Shown here in pieces: positions 18,862 through 28,028 of a stretch of DNA of 64,000 nucleotides. The position numbers and the translations under genes are program-made. The notes below the pieces were generated by a model. It had not been told where the DNA came from. It worked only from the letters and a program-made list of their open reading frames with translations, and did not search any database. How positions within the stretch are numbered: the stretch's first letter is position 1; every line of letters begins with the position of its first letter. The stretch lies in NCBI GenBank assembly GCA_902801485.1, contig CADCIP010000012.1:62001-126000 (forward strand). Direction: 5' to 3'. Source of the stretch: an uncultured Bacteroidales bacterium. Its GTDB lineage: Bacteria; Bacteroidota; Bacteroidia; Bacteroidales; Bacteroidaceae.

Positions 18862-19962
18862 TTATTTTTTTATGCCTACAATTGTGGTGGGAGGTTGCTC
18901 CAGGTTGCGCTTGTCTGTCTGTGTAACCACCTTGGCGGCCAACTGCAGGAAGGCCTGACCAGTAATGGTAGAGGGGTCGAGGGCAGCTGGCGTGCCGTTA
19001 TCTCCTGCCTCGCAGATGTCCTGCACGATGGGAATCTGTCCCAATAGGGGAAAGTTCATCTTTTCGGCCAACTCCTTTACGCCTTCTTTACCGAAGAGGA
19101 AATACTTCTCTTCGGGATGCTGGGCGGGCGTGAACCAAGCCATATTCTCAACCAATCCCAAGACGGGTACGTTGACCTTCTCGTTCTGGTACATATTGAT
19201 ACCCTTGCGAACATCGGCCAATGCTACCTGCTGAGGTGTGCTTACAATAACAGCCCCTGTGATGGGGAGCGTCTGAACAAGGGTAAGGTGTATATCACTG
19301 GTTCCGGGAGGCGTGTCGAGGACGAAATAGTCGAGGTCACCCCAACTGGCATCGCCTATGAGCTGCTTCAGCGCATTGCAGGCCATACCGCCTCGCCAAA
19401 GAGTTGGTTGGTCGGGATCGAGAAAGAACCCGATGCTTAGCACCTTGACCCCATATTTTTCTATAGGGACGATAAGGTCGCGGCCATCGATGTTCTCACT
19501 GTAGGGACGGGCATCCTCTAACTGGAACATTTTGGGAGCACTGGGACCGGATATATCACAGTCCAGCAAACCTACGCTATAGCCCAAACGAGCCAAAGCG
19601 ACAGCCAAATTGACGGCTACGGTACTCTTGCCTACCCCACCCTTGCCACTGCTGACAGCTATGATGTTCTTAACGCCAGGCAGGAGGTCGGGCAAATCGG
19701 GACGGGGAGCTTGCAGGCTCTTGGTCTTTATCTCTACCTCGGCATCTTTGCAGGCATAAGCATGAATAGCAGCCTCGCAAGCCTTGACAACCGACTTCAT
19801 GAAGGGGTCTGTAGGCTTGTCAAAGATAAGGCTGAAACTGACGTGCAGGCCGGCAATACGCATGTCGTCCTCCACCATATTCATTTCTACCACATTCTTA
19901 CCCGTTCCCGGGTAGCGGACAGTGGAAAGTGCATCCAGTATAAGTTTCGGATATAATTCCAT
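18862..19962 (-). CDS. mrp: Mrp/NBP35-family iron-sulfur carrier ATPase
   Basis: 366 residues. The N-terminal ~90 residues are a MIP18/DUF59-like domain; a deviant Walker A P-loop GKGGVGKS is at 106-113, and VLDTPPGTSDIHLT is the switch region. Mrp/ApbC proteins bind ATP and a labile iron-sulfur cluster and deliver it to apo-proteins in the cytoplasm. The full family length is present. Second to last in the operon (coiled-coil protein, trmB, mrp, GH16), starting 18 bases after the trmB stop. Confidence 0.94.
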   Translation of the reverse strand: MELYPKLILDALSTVRYPGTGKNVVEMNMVEDDMRIAGLHVSFSLIFDKPTDPFMKSVVKACEAAIHAYACKDAEVEIKTKSLQAPRPDLPDLLPGVKNIIAVSSGKGGVGKSTVAVNLAVALARLGYSVGLLDCDISGPSAPKMFQLEDARPYSENIDGRDLIVPIEKYGVKVLSIGFFLDPDQPTLWRGGMACNALKQLIGDASWGDLDYFVLDTPPGTSDIHLTLVQTLPITGAVIVSTPQQVALADVRKGINMYQNEKVNVPVLGLVENMAWFTPAQHPEEKYFLFGKEGVKELAEKMNFPLLGQIPIVQDICEAGDNGTPAALDPSTITGQAFLQLAAKVVTQTDKRNLEQPPTTIVGIKK

Positions 19963-19980
19963 TTTCTTTTTCTGTTTTAT

Positions 19981-20745
19981 TTATTTGCTTACCTCCAGGC
20001 TGGAACGCTTCTCGCGGCTGTAACTGCGGTATTCGTCCAAAGGAATTTCCACATCGGGCTCTACCAGATCTCCTTGCAAGGGAAGACAGAAACGCAGGTA
20101 TTTGATGTCGATGCCACGTGCCCGCCACATATTTTCGTAGTAGGTCTGGAAGGAACGAGCCTCTTTGGTATCGTCTCCCTCCTCCTGATACAGACTTCTT
20201 GTACAAACCTCCGTGAACAGGTTATTGGCCTTCAGCATTTCCTCGGTATAGGTAAAGAGAAAGTTGGAATCGGTCTTCAAGTGAATGAGTCCCCCGTCTT
20301 GCATAAACTGACGGTAGCGCTGCAGGAAATAGGTGCTTGAGAGACGTTTGGTAACTTTCTTCATCTGAGGGTCAGAGAATGTGAGCCATATCTCGCTTAT
20401 CTCACACGGGGCAAAGAACTTTTGTATAAATTCAATGTTGGTGCGCAGGAATCCTACGTTCTTCATGCCGGACAGGAGTGCCTCTTTGGCTCCCGTCCAC
20501 ATACGGGCTCCCTTGATATCCACACCGATGAAGTTCTTATCGGGGTACAGTTTTCCCAGTCCTACAGTATATTCGCCCCTGCCACAGCCAAGCTCTAACA
20601 CAATAGGGTTACTATTGTGGAAAAACTGCTCTCCCCAAAGACCTTTCAGCGGGAACTCATCCTGCATAACAGCTGCCGTGGGACATTCCACAACCAGCGG
20701 GTTTGCTGCCATCTCGGCAAACTTAGCCAACTTGCCTTTTCCCAT
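19981..20745 (-). CDS. trmB: tRNA (guanine-N7-)-methyltransferase
   Basis: 254 residues. SAM-dependent Rossmann-fold enzyme that makes m7G46 in the tRNA variable loop. Motif [32 protein letters not shown], and [12 protein letters not shown] (the usual FPDPWPK segment in divergent form) are visible. The start codon lies 1 base from the stop of the upstream coiled-coil gene, so the two are probably translationally coupled. The C-terminal ~30 residues are longer than in E. coli TrmB. Confidence 0.92.
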   Translation of the reverse strand: MGKGKLAKFAEMAANPLVVECPTAAVMQDEFPLKGLWGEQFFHNSNPIVLELGCGRGEYTVGLGKLYPDKNFIGVDIKGARMWTGAKEALLSGMKNVGFLRTNIEFIQKFFAPCEISEIWLTFSDPQMKKVTKRLSSTYFLQRYRQFMQDGGLIHLKTDSNFLFTYTEEMLKANNLFTEVCTRSLYQEEGDDTKEARSFQTYYENMWRARGIDIKYLRFCLPLQGDLVEPDVEIPLDEYRSYSREKRSSLEVSK

Positions 20746-20746
20746 G

Positions 20747-21622
20747 CTATTTCTCGAACGAGAAGGAAGAAGTCCCTATATTGTGACCGTCGGCAAAGAT
20801 ATCCACTCTATAAGTTCCGGCACTCAGGGTTTCCGCAACATCCCAGTAAACCTGAATACTCTGTTCCTCACCCGTATATTCAATATCCTTACGAATACTG
20901 TATTCCAGATTTCTGTTCTCGTACTGGAAGGTGCCGCCTTTCGAAAGTACATCACCGGTAGGTGTGGAAATACGTAAGTAGATACTCCTGATTCCGGTGG
21001 AGGTGGTAACATTTCGCGCAATCTTGAATCCGATGACGAACTTCTTAACATCTTTAATCTTCTTGGCAGCTTTTCCCTTCTTGTTGCGCCCCTCAGCCCA
21101 AATGCCTGTAGCATCCAACTGACTGGCAATCTCTACCTTGGAAGTTAGAGATTCGTTCTGACTGCTTAGGTTGCTGATGTGCTGTTGCGCCTGCTGATTC
21201 TGAGTTTTCAGATTAGAATTTTCTTGTGTCAGTTCCTCGTTCAGACGGTTCAGAGAATCAATCTGATGCACAAAATCCTGAAGTACCTTTCGCAGGGTAG
21301 CCAGTTCTTTCTTCAGTCGCATAATCTCTGCTGCATCGTTGCTCTTAACCCGACGCAACTCTTCCAGCAATTCCTCTGTGCGTTGCTGTTCTTTCTCTAA
21401 CTGGGCAACAAGCGAGTCGTTATTGATTTGCATCCTCATCTCGTTGTACTGCATTGCAAACTGCTCATACTCGTTTTCCATCTCGCGCTTATCCATTTCT
21501 GCCAATTCCAGCATCTGCGCATTCTCTTTTTGCTGCTTTTGCATGGTGTAAATGAGATAACCGATAATACCAGCCACAATGATAGCAGCCACTACAAGGC
21601 TTGCCGTAAGTTTTTTATTCAT
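20747..21622 (-). CDS. Coiled-coil inner-membrane-anchored protein of unknown function
   Basis: 291 residues. One membrane segment near the N-terminus (residues ~7-27), then a long coiled coil (~30-165, rich in E, Q, K, L and N), then a compact ~120-residue C-terminal domain likely to be beta-rich. With a short basic N-terminus the coiled coil is expected in the periplasm. I do not recognise the family. It is the first gene of the trmB-mrp-GH16 operon and has a good promoter at 21661-21692. A role in envelope organisation is possible, but nothing in the sequence proves it. Confidence 0.8.
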   Translation of the reverse strand: MNKKLTASLVVAAIIVAGIIGYLIYTMQKQQKENAQMLELAEMDKREMENEYEQFAMQYNEMRMQINNDSLVAQLEKEQQRTEELLEELRRVKSNDAAEIMRLKKELATLRKVLQDFVHQIDSLNRLNEELTQENSNLKTQNQQAQQHISNLSSQNESLTSKVEIASQLDATGIWAEGRNKKGKAAKKIKDVKKFVIGFKIARNVTTSTGIRSIYLRISTPTGDVLSKGGTFQYENRNLEYSIRKDIEYTGEEQSIQVYWDVAETLSAGTYRVDIFADGHNIGTSSFSFEK

Positions 21623-21660
21623 ATCCTATAAAATAAATAATGTATATTCATTAATCGCGG

Positions 21661-21692
21661 CAAAGTTACAATTTTTTGTTGATACTGTCAAA
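21661..21692 (-). promoter_or_regulatory. Promoter of the coiled-coil / trmB / mrp / GH16 operon
   Basis: Minus strand: TTTG at 21692-21689, 20-base spacer, TAACTTTG at 21668-21661. The leader is about 30 bases. Confidence 0.65.
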
Positions 21693-21710
21693 AATGAAGC
21701 GTTTTTTATT

Positions 21711-21743
21711 ACATAAAGCCCCTACGTTTCACAACGCAGGAGC
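21711..21743 (-). terminator. Terminator after the 169-residue protein gene
   Basis: On the minus strand GCTCCTGCGTT pairs with AACGTAGGGGC around a GTGA loop; the two non-Watson-Crick positions are G-U wobbles on this strand only. A U-rich run follows. The strand-specific pairing argues for minus-strand use. Confidence 0.7.
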
Positions 21744-21805
21744 TGTTAAGTATCAGGTCTTTGCCATCCCATTACGGACAGCTGATATTTTTTACTTTGC
21801 CTATC

Positions 21806-22315
21806 TTATTTTTTCCGCTCAACATTCTTTTTCAGATACTTGCCTATTGTTTCGCCAGCATCCTTCATTGGATCGCGCAGTGTAATGTTATCGTTCTTAT
21901 CTCCATCTGTGCCTTCCAAGGAGAAAACGGCCTCTGTTTTATTCGTTTTGGTATCGATAAGTTTTATGTCGGCAGTTATTCTACCTGATTTTTGCACATC
22001 TTTTACAACTATAACCAATTTGTATTGGTCTGTATTGTTTACCGGTACAGCCACCAATTGTTTTGTTTCGTCGTTGAACCACTCGAAGAAGTAATCTAAC
22101 GATCTTTCTTCCCAATTATGGACTCTTCGGGCAAGCTTCAGGTAGTCCGAGAAATTCCGAGTTTTCAGATAAGTAGCCGTAGAACAGTCTAACTCAACCA
22201 TAAGTTTATCCACATTTTTTAAGCAATCAGCATTGCCATCCACCAACAATAATTTGCCTGCCTTGCCTGCCAAACAAAATACAAATAAAAATACAAATGT
22301 AACAAATTGTTTCAT
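21806..22315 (-). CDS. Small exported protein of unknown function
   Basis: 169 residues with a hydrophobic N-terminal signal (about 1-20, ending near GKAG). The rest alternates beta-like stretches (YKLVIVVKDVQKSGRITADI) with charged helices and ends in KKNVERKK. No Cys for lipidation, no recognised motif, no transmembrane segment after the signal. It stands alone between a terminator and the lipoprotein gene upstream (81 bases away). Periplasmic or surface location is inferred from the signal alone. Confidence 0.7.
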   Translation of the reverse strand: MKQFVTFVFLFVFCLAGKAGKLLLVDGNADCLKNVDKLMVELDCSTATYLKTRNFSDYLKLARRVHNWEERSLDYFFEWFNDETKQLVAVPVNNTDQYKLVIVVKDVQKSGRITADIKLIDTKTNKTEAVFSLEGTDGDKNDNITLRDPMKDAGETIGKYLKKNVERKK

Positions 22316-22395
22316 GGCTATTAATTTTTTTGATAGTTACAATTCAATGGACATTAACTAATTCTTTTTCTAAGATATGAAATGGAAAAAAAAAC

Positions 22396-23208
22396 TTACT
22401 CCACCTTCTTCATCTCGAACGTGGCAGTGAAGGTTGTTCCGTCGTCATTCAGGCGCAAAGCGGTCCAGTTCATTCTGTCGGCGGCAATCGAAATTTCCCA
22501 CCACTCGCGGTTTTCTTGTCCATGGTCCACCCTGCGGGTGCAGAGCAGGTTGCCGAATAAGAAATACTCGTTCAGAGAGTTGTCACCAGGCACCCAATTA
22601 TCACCGTCCTTGATATAATAAACGTAAGTGCCGTCGGCCTTATACTCCCATCTGTGCTCCTGTACATCGTCGAAGACCGATCCCTCGCTTGTACTGTGGC
22701 CTTCCCATGTGCCGAGGATGGCCTCGCGGTAGTCTGTAGTGACCCGCTTAAGGCAGACGTTACTTTCAGTGTTGCGTTCCTCCTTGCCGTCAACCGTTGC
22801 AGAAACCTTGAGGGCAGCGATGAACTCAGTGTCATCGATGGTGGTAATGATGAATTCGTACTTCAGCGTCGTTTGCTCATCGGAGTGCATGGTGAGCGTC
22901 ACCTTGTTGCCGGATATTGCCACCTCGGCCTCTGTATGCTCAAGCCATTTCCTTTCCTCCCCAACTTTAGACCCGCGCGAAATACTGACGTACGCCTTGG
23001 TGGAAGATACGAAGTAGAAGACCCTCTTCTTGTTGGTTGGCGTAGGTTCTCCGTTCCGCTCGGCAAATATCCACTTCCCCACAATCTTCTCAGAGAGGTT
23101 CTCGGCAGGATCGACAGGGTTATCACTGTTCGAGCAAGATGTAAACATCGTTGCGACACCGCACACGAGGATGGCGGCGAGCATCCATAGAATCTTTCTT
23201 GTTTTCAT
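22396..23208 (-). CDS. Lipocalin-like lipoprotein
   Basis: 270 residues. The lipoprotein signal ends at MFTSC (Cys25). Two similar halves follow: each opens with a G-x-W block (IVGKWIFAE and ILGTWEGHS) and continues as alternating beta strands with DGTYVYY-type turns, as in the lipocalin-like lipoproteins common in Bacteroidales. Lipocalin folds bind small hydrophobic ligands, but no ligand can be deduced. Downstream is the 169-residue exported protein; upstream is a strong promoter at 23257-23287. Confidence 0.75.
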   Translation of the reverse strand: MKTRKILWMLAAILVCGVATMFTSCSNSDNPVDPAENLSEKIVGKWIFAERNGEPTPTNKKRVFYFVSSTKAYVSISRGSKVGEERKWLEHTEAEVAISGNKVTLTMHSDEQTTLKYEFIITTIDDTEFIAALKVSATVDGKEERNTESNVCLKRVTTDYREAILGTWEGHSTSEGSVFDDVQEHRWEYKADGTYVYYIKDGDNWVPGDNSLNEYFLFGNLLCTRRVDHGQENREWWEISIAADRMNWTALRLNDDGTTFTATFEMKKVE

Positions 23209-23256
23209 GTTTCTTGTTTTGTTGTCAGTTTTAGTTCATGATACATTTTTCGCTGA

Positions 23257-23287
23257 CAAAGATACGATTAAGTGAGAACAATACAAA
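23257..23287 (-). promoter_or_regulatory. Promoter of the lipocalin-like lipoprotein gene
   Basis: Minus strand: TTTG at 23287-23284, 19-base spacer, TATCTTTG at 23264-23257. The spacer ends CTCACTTAATCG, part of the shared spacer motif. The downstream half of this spacer plus part of the -7 is repeated 82 bases further upstream. Confidence 0.75.
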
Positions 23288-23690
23288 ATAAATAGGATTT
23301 TATTTTTATTGTCGAACGACAGTATCTTCGGCGATAGTCAATGATACGATTAAGTGAGAATTAAACTACTCATTATCCAAGGGAGTCAAAGAACTCCCGA
23401 AAGCTAAAAAGTATTATAATAGGCACGAAGGGGAATCACCATTAACGGAAGTGGTTTTAGAGGGAGGCTATGTATATAAATAAGGTATTAGGGTAAATGT
23501 ACAAGAACGACACCGCAATACGCCAAAGAGCTATTAGCATAACGAGCACAAATTTCGTTTTGGGAAACTTTTTCTTCAATTCTACAAACCGAAACACTGA
23601 ATATCAACGTGTTATAAAAAGTTTTGGAGAACTTTTTTGTTTTTTAAAAAAAAATCTTTTGCAAAAAGGAAAACTTTTTTCTGTTTTTTC

Positions 23691-23721
23691 TTGCACGAAT
23701 TATTCCTTTTTCGTAATTTTG
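23691..23721 (+). promoter_or_regulatory. Promoter of nrdDG
   Basis: TTG at 23691-23693, 20-base spacer, TAATTTTG at 23714-23721, giving a leader of about 40 bases before the ATG at 23767. This placement supports the 23767 start over longer upstream frames. Confidence 0.65.
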
Positions 23722-23766
23722 CACAGCAATTTTCGGAAACACAAAACTAACAAGAAAAAAACAAAA

Positions 23767-25974
23767 ATGATACAAACCGTAGTAAAAAGAGACGGCCGAA
23801 TAGTAGGCTTCAACGAGCAGAAGATTTCTGCAGCTATACGAAAGGCGATGCTGACCACCGAAGAAGGTGAGGACGAAACACTGATAACCTCCATCTCGGA
23901 CCGCATTTCCATGAAGGGAAAAGAACAGATGACGGTAGAGGAAATTCAGGATCTGGTAGAAAACGAGTTGATGAAGTCATCGCGCAAGGAAGTTGCCAAG
24001 GCTTACATCAAATATCGCAACGCCCGCAACATTGCCCGTAAGGCAAAGACACGCGACATCTTCTTGGAAATTATCAACATTAAGAACAACGATGTAACGC
24101 GCGAGAACGCCAACATGAATGCCGACACGCCAGCCGGTATGATGATGAAATTCTCAAGCGAAACAACAAAGCCTTTTGTTGACGATTATCTGCTGAGCGA
24201 GGACGTACGTGAGGCTGTACAAAACAACTACTTGCATATTCACGACAAGGATTACTATCCTACCAAGTCGCTCACTTGTGTCCAGCACCCCTTGGATAAG
24301 ATTCTGAAGCATGGCTTCCAGGCCGGACACGGAGAAAGCCGTCCTGCCAAGCGTATAGAAACAGCCAGTATCTTAGGCTGTATCAGCATGGAGACTGTGC
24401 AGAACGAAATGCACGGCGGTCAGGCCATTCCTGCCTTCGACTACTATCTGGCTCCTTTTGTACGCAGTTCTTATATAGAGGAGGTTAAGGTGCTGGAAGA
24501 TCTGAATGCAGAGGATTACAGCGAGCTGTACAACGCACCTATTGATGACTTCCTGAACGTTCCCCTGTCTGGTCTCGAAGGCCGCGAACGCATCAAGCAG
24601 CATGCCATCAACAAGACTGTCGGCAGAGTTCATCAAGCAATGGAGGCTTTCATCCACAACATGAACACCATCCATTCCCGCGGTGGTAACCAGGTGGTAT
24701 TCAGCAGCATCAACTATGGCACAGATACCAGTGCCGAGGGACGTTGCATCATTCGCGAACTGCTACGCAGTACATACGAGGGTGTTGGGAACGGAGAGAC
24801 AGCTATCTTCCCCATCCAAATCTGGAAGAAGAAGAAGGGACTCAGCTACCTACCCACAGACAGGAACTACGACCTTTACAAATATGCCTGCAAGGTAACG
24901 GCACGACGTTTCTTCCCCAACTTCATCAATTTGGATGCCACATACAACTACAACGAGAATTGGCGCGAGGATGATCCGGAACGTTACAAATGGGAATGCG
25001 CGACTATGGGTTGCCGTACACGTGTATTCGAAAACCGCTTCGGCCCCAAGACCAGTATCGGCCGTGGTAACCTCAGTTTCTCCACCATCAACATTGTTCG
25101 TCTGGCAATTGAATGTATGGGTATCAAGAATAAAGAAGACCGCATCAATGCATTCTTTGCCAAGCTGGACAATGTGCTGGAAATCACAGCCAAGCAGCTA
25201 CACGAACGTTTCGAGTTCCAGAAGACAGCCTTCGTAAAGCAATTCCCCCTGCTGATGAGAGGTCTGTGGATTGACAGCGAAAAACTGAGTCCCAATGATA
25301 CCATTGCGCCGGTTATTAATCAGGGAACACTGGGTATCGGCTTCATCGGACTGGCAGAATGTCTGGTTGCACTGGTAGGAAAACATCATGGAGAGAGCGA
25401 TGAAGCCCAGCAATTAGGCTTGAGGATTATCACCTATATGCGAGACCGCGTGAACGAGTTCAGCGAGAAGTACATGCACAATTATAGCGTTCTGGCCACT
25501 CCCGCAGAAGGTCTGAGCGGTAGATTCACAAAATTCGACCGCAAGAAATACGGAGTTATTCCAGGCATTACAGACAGGGAGTACTACACAAACTCTAACC
25601 ATGTACCTGTTTATTACCACTGCTCTGCCTTGCATAAAGCACAGATCGAGGCTCCTTACCACGACCTGACACGTGGCGGACATATCTTCTATGTTGAAAT
25701 AGACGGTGACGCAACACATAACCCAGAGGTAGTAATGAACATTGTTGACCTGATGGACAAATACAACATTGGCTATGGAAGTGTAAACCACACACGCAAC
25801 CGTTGTATGGACTGCGGTTATGAGAATGCCGAAAAGCACATGGACACCTGTCCAAAGTGTGGCAGTCACAATGTGGACCGTCTGCAGCGTATCACAGGTT
25901 ATCTGGTAGGCACAACCGATCGTTGGAACAAAGCCAAGCTGGCTGAGCTCAACGACCGTGTGGTACATGACTGA
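23767..25974 (+). CDS. nrdD: Anaerobic ribonucleoside-triphosphate reductase (class III)
   Basis: 735 residues. Oxygen-sensitive glycyl-radical enzyme that makes dNTPs from NTPs. An N-terminal ATP-cone (from about residue 1 to 95, beginning MIQTVVKRDGRIVGFNEQK) gives allosteric control. The barrel carries typical blocks (TCVQHPLDKILKHGF). A zinc knuckle CMDCG...CPKCG precedes the radical Gly711 in RITGYLVG, 24 residues from the end. Start chosen at ATG 23767 because the ATP-cone begins there and the promoter is just upstream. The activase gene follows after 20 bases. Confidence 0.96.
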   Translation: MIQTVVKRDGRIVGFNEQKISAAIRKAMLTTEEGEDETLITSISDRISMKGKEQMTVEEIQDLVENELMKSSRKEVAKAYIKYRNARNIARKAKTRDIFLEIINIKNNDVTRENANMNADTPAGMMMKFSSETTKPFVDDYLLSEDVREAVQNNYLHIHDKDYYPTKSLTCVQHPLDKILKHGFQAGHGESRPAKRIETASILGCISMETVQNEMHGGQAIPAFDYYLAPFVRSSYIEEVKVLEDLNAEDYSELYNAPIDDFLNVPLSGLEGRERIKQHAINKTVGRVHQAMEAFIHNMNTIHSRGGNQVVFSSINYGTDTSAEGRCIIRELLRSTYEGVGNGETAIFPIQIWKKKKGLSYLPTDRNYDLYKYACKVTARRFFPNFINLDATYNYNENWREDDPERYKWECATMGCRTRVFENRFGPKTSIGRGNLSFSTINIVRLAIECMGIKNKEDRINAFFAKLDNVLEITAKQLHERFEFQKTAFVKQFPLLMRGLWIDSEKLSPNDTIAPVINQGTLGIGFIGLAECLVALVGKHHGESDEAQQLGLRIITYMRDRVNEFSEKYMHNYSVLATPAEGLSGRFTKFDRKKYGVIPGITDREYYTNSNHVPVYYHCSALHKAQIEAPYHDLTRGGHIFYVEIDGDATHNPEVVMNIVDLMDKYNIGYGSVNHTRNRCMDCGYENAEKHMDTCPKCGSHNVDRLQRITGYLVGTTDRWNKAKLAELNDRVVHD

Positions 25975-25994
25975 AATATCATTGCTTAAAAAAG

Positions 25995-26501
25995 ATGACA
26001 ATCAACGTTTTAAGCATTCTAAACGACACTACAGTAGATGGGCCCGGCTTCAGGACTTCCATCTACTGCAGTGGTTGTAAGCACCATTGCAAAGGCTGCC
26101 ACAATCCGCAATCGTGGGCATTTGGAGCCGGGGAAGACAGGACTATCGATTCGCTCATGCAGGAGATTATCGCCGACCCCATAGCTCATGTTACCTTTAC
26201 AGGCGGCGATCCGTTTTATCAGGCTGCAGGATTTACTGAGTTGGCAGCACGGATAAAAGCAGAAACCGACAAGACCATTTGGTGCTATACAGGTTTCCTT
26301 TTTGAGGATTTGATAAAAGTACCTGCGTATTATAATCTACTAAAGTATCTGGACGTGCTGGTGGACGGTCCCTTTGTCCAGTCGCTGCGCGATGAAGACC
26401 TGTTATTTTGTGGCAGCAGCAACCAACGGCTCATAGACGTGCAGGCATCTCTAAGAGAAGGGAGCATTGTGCTATGGAAACGTGACGAAGATTTCCTTTA
26501 G
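25995..26501 (+). CDS. nrdG: Anaerobic ribonucleotide reductase activating protein
   Basis: 168 residues. Radical-SAM enzyme that generates the glycyl radical in NrdD. The cluster-binding motif CxxxCxxC is C28/C32/C35 in CSGCKHHCKGCHNPQ, and TFTGGDPFYQAAGF is the SAM-binding GGxP-like region (GGDP here). It is about 15 residues longer than the E. coli protein at the C-terminus. Second gene of the nrdDG unit; its stop is 3 bases from the convergent nadK stop, with no hairpin between. Confidence 0.94.
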   Translation: MTINVLSILNDTTVDGPGFRTSIYCSGCKHHCKGCHNPQSWAFGAGEDRTIDSLMQEIIADPIAHVTFTGGDPFYQAAGFTELAARIKAETDKTIWCYTGFLFEDLIKVPAYYNLLKYLDVLVDGPFVQSLRDEDLLFCGSSNQRLIDVQASLREGSIVLWKRDEDFL

Positions 26502-26504
26502 CCC

Positions 26505-27389
26505 TTAAATACGAACATCTGTTCCCCACATCATTTTATCTCGCAAGGTGTGGAAATAAGAACCATTGCTCCGCTTCAATACTTTTATCTGATATGGAGC
26601 CCGGCGAACTGTAAGCCTGACACCTTCCTGACACTTCTCGCTTCGACCATCAACAGCAACCAGAAAATTATGGTTTCGGCTTTCGACCTTTAAAGAAATC
26701 TCCTTATCGTCTGAAAGGGTAAAGGGCCGCACATTCAGACTGTGCGGAGCAACAGGAACCAACCCGATGGTTTTACTACCGGGATGCATAACTGGGCCTC
26801 CTACACTTAAAGCATATCCCGTACTTCCCGTAGGCGTATTTACGATAAGACCATCAGCCTGATATGTTGTCAGGTACTCGCCATCTATATCCACGCGGAT
26901 GCTAATCATAGAGGAGTTATCACGTTTCAGCACAGCAACTTCATTCAAAGCAAAGGGATAGTCGGCTGGCTCGCCCTGAGAGTACGAGAGTTGCAAGACA
27001 CTACGCTCCTCCGTACGCAGTCCACAGGCATAAATCTGTTCTATTGCATAAGGAATGTCCTCTGGAGAGAAATCGGCAAGGAAACCCAACCGGCCGGTAT
27101 TGATTCCAAGAATAGGGATTTCCTTGTCACCCACGCGTCTGGCCACTTCCAAGAATGTTCCGTCACCGCCCATGCTGATAGCCACATCTGCCTGAAAATC
27201 ATTATCATTTATGAGTTGTGAGAAGGGAACATTAATTTGTAAATCTTGGGTGAGGAATTCGTAGAATGGGGCATCTATGAATATGATCGCCTTACGCGCC
27301 TCCAGTTCCGTAAGCAATTTCTGCACGGAATTAGCTTTCTTGTGCTGATAGATATTGCCAAAGAGAGCAAATCTCAGGGTTTTCTCCAT
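26505..27389 (-). CDS. nadK: NAD kinase
   Basis: 294 residues. Phosphorylates NAD+ to NADP+ in the cytoplasm. The GGDGTFLEVARR motif and the NTPTGSTGYALSVGGPVMHP block are the nucleotide- and NAD-binding signatures; length is normal. Single gene with promoter 27410-27442, which interlocks with the promoter of the divergent DJ-1 gene. The leader is short (about 13 bases after the predicted start of transcription). Confidence 0.96.
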   Translation of the reverse strand: MEKTLRFALFGNIYQHKKANSVQKLLTELEARKAIIFIDAPFYEFLTQDLQINVPFSQLINDNDFQADVAISMGGDGTFLEVARRVGDKEIPILGINTGRLGFLADFSPEDIPYAIEQIYACGLRTEERSVLQLSYSQGEPADYPFALNEVAVLKRDNSSMISIRVDIDGEYLTTYQADGLIVNTPTGSTGYALSVGGPVMHPGSKTIGLVPVAPHSLNVRPFTLSDDKEISLKVESRNHNFLVAVDGRSEKCQEGVRLTVRRAPYQIKVLKRSNGSYFHTLRDKMMWGTDVRI

Positions 27390-27409
27390 TTTTCTTCCTT
27401 TTTATCTGG

Positions 27410-27442
27410 CAAAGATAAGAAAATTTCTTAACTTTGCACAAA
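27410..27442 (-). promoter_or_regulatory. Promoter of nadK
   Basis: Minus strand: TTTG at 27442-27439, 21-base spacer, TATCTTTG at 27417-27410. The spacer overlaps the plus-strand TAACTTTG at 27429-27436. Confidence 0.65.
27429..27436 (+). promoter_or_regulatory. -7 box for the DJ-1 / ispD / recG unit
   Basis: TAACTTTG on the plus strand, 35 bases before the ATG at 27471. No matching TTTG at -33. It lies inside the nadK promoter on the other strand. Confidence 0.5.
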
Positions 27443-27470
27443 AAGATAACCCATTAATATAATATAAGGA

Positions 27471-28025
27471 ATGATTTACGTATTTTTAGCTACAGGATTC
27501 GAGGATATTGAGGCTTTGGCTCCCGTGGATATCATGCGAAGAGCAGGTCTGCCAGTAGAAACAGTTTCCACAACAGGAGCAGAGATAGTGGAAAGCGCTC
27601 ATGCCGTTGGTATCAAGGCTGACAAGCTACTTGCTGATATTGATTTCAGCAAGGCAGACATGATAGTATTACCCGGCGGTCTGCCAGGCAGCACCAACCT
27701 GGATGTCTGCACCCCTCTAACGAAAGCAATAACAGCACATTATGCAGCAGGAAAGCCTATAGCCGCCATTTGTGCCGCTCCTCTTGTTTTTGGTCATTTA
27801 GGTATTCTTAAAGGCAAGAAGGCTACATGTTATCCTGGCGTAGAAAGCGAATTGGCAGGAGCCACTTATACGGCTGCCATCGTAGAACAGGACAATAATA
27901 TCATCACAGGAAAAGGTCCCGCCGCAGCCTTTGAATTCGGCTATACGATAGTAGATTATTTCAAAGGAGCAGGTGCAAGCAATGCATTGCGCCAGGGTAT
28001 GATTTACCAAGAACTGGTGGGCTAA
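27471..28025 (+). CDS. DJ-1/PfpI-family protein (YajL-like)
   Basis: 184 residues, complete flavodoxin-like fold of the DJ-1 superfamily. The conserved nucleophile is Cys101 in the elbow AAICAAPLVFG, and GFEDIEALAPVD carries the partner acidic residue. Family members act as covalent chaperones or as glyoxalase/deglycase-type repair enzymes; the precise activity is disputed even for E. coli YajL. It starts a run of closely spaced plus-strand genes: ispD begins 3 bases after its stop and recG 3 bases after ispD. Confidence 0.92.
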   Translation: MIYVFLATGFEDIEALAPVDIMRRAGLPVETVSTTGAEIVESAHAVGIKADKLLADIDFSKADMIVLPGGLPGSTNLDVCTPLTKAITAHYAAGKPIAAICAAPLVFGHLGILKGKKATCYPGVESELAGATYTAAIVEQDNNIITGKGPAAAFEFGYTIVDYFKGAGASNALRQGMIYQELVG

Positions 28026-28028
28026 TTT

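Larger units (their letters stand above)
23209..23766. other. Intergenic control region between the lipoprotein gene and nrdD
   Basis: 558 bases without a convincing gene. It contains the minus-strand promoter 23257-23287, an 18-base direct repeat (GATACGATTAAGTGAGAA) at 23261-23278 and 23343-23360, a small hairpin GGGAGT-CAAAGA-ACTCCC at about 23380-23397, a degenerate copy of the ATAAGGTAT element at about 23474-23490, and the nrdD promoter 23691-23721. An open frame runs into nrdD from 23497, but it starts far upstream of the nrdD promoter and its extra residues do not resemble NrdD. Confidence 0.6.

Noticed and set aside
23380-23500. Riboswitch (cobalamin type) before nrdD
   Set aside because: There is a GGGAGT hairpin and some GC patches, but I could not find the conserved box of any known riboswitch, and the segment lies upstream of the nrdD promoter.
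23593-23613. NrdR-type operator before nrdD (AACAC...GTGTT)
   Set aside because: Only the outer five bases are symmetric and the spacing does not fit the NrdR box.
23497-23766. N-terminal extension of NrdD
   Set aside because: The frame is open, but it lies before the promoter at 23691-23721, is A/T-rich, and NrdD homology starts at the ATG 23767.
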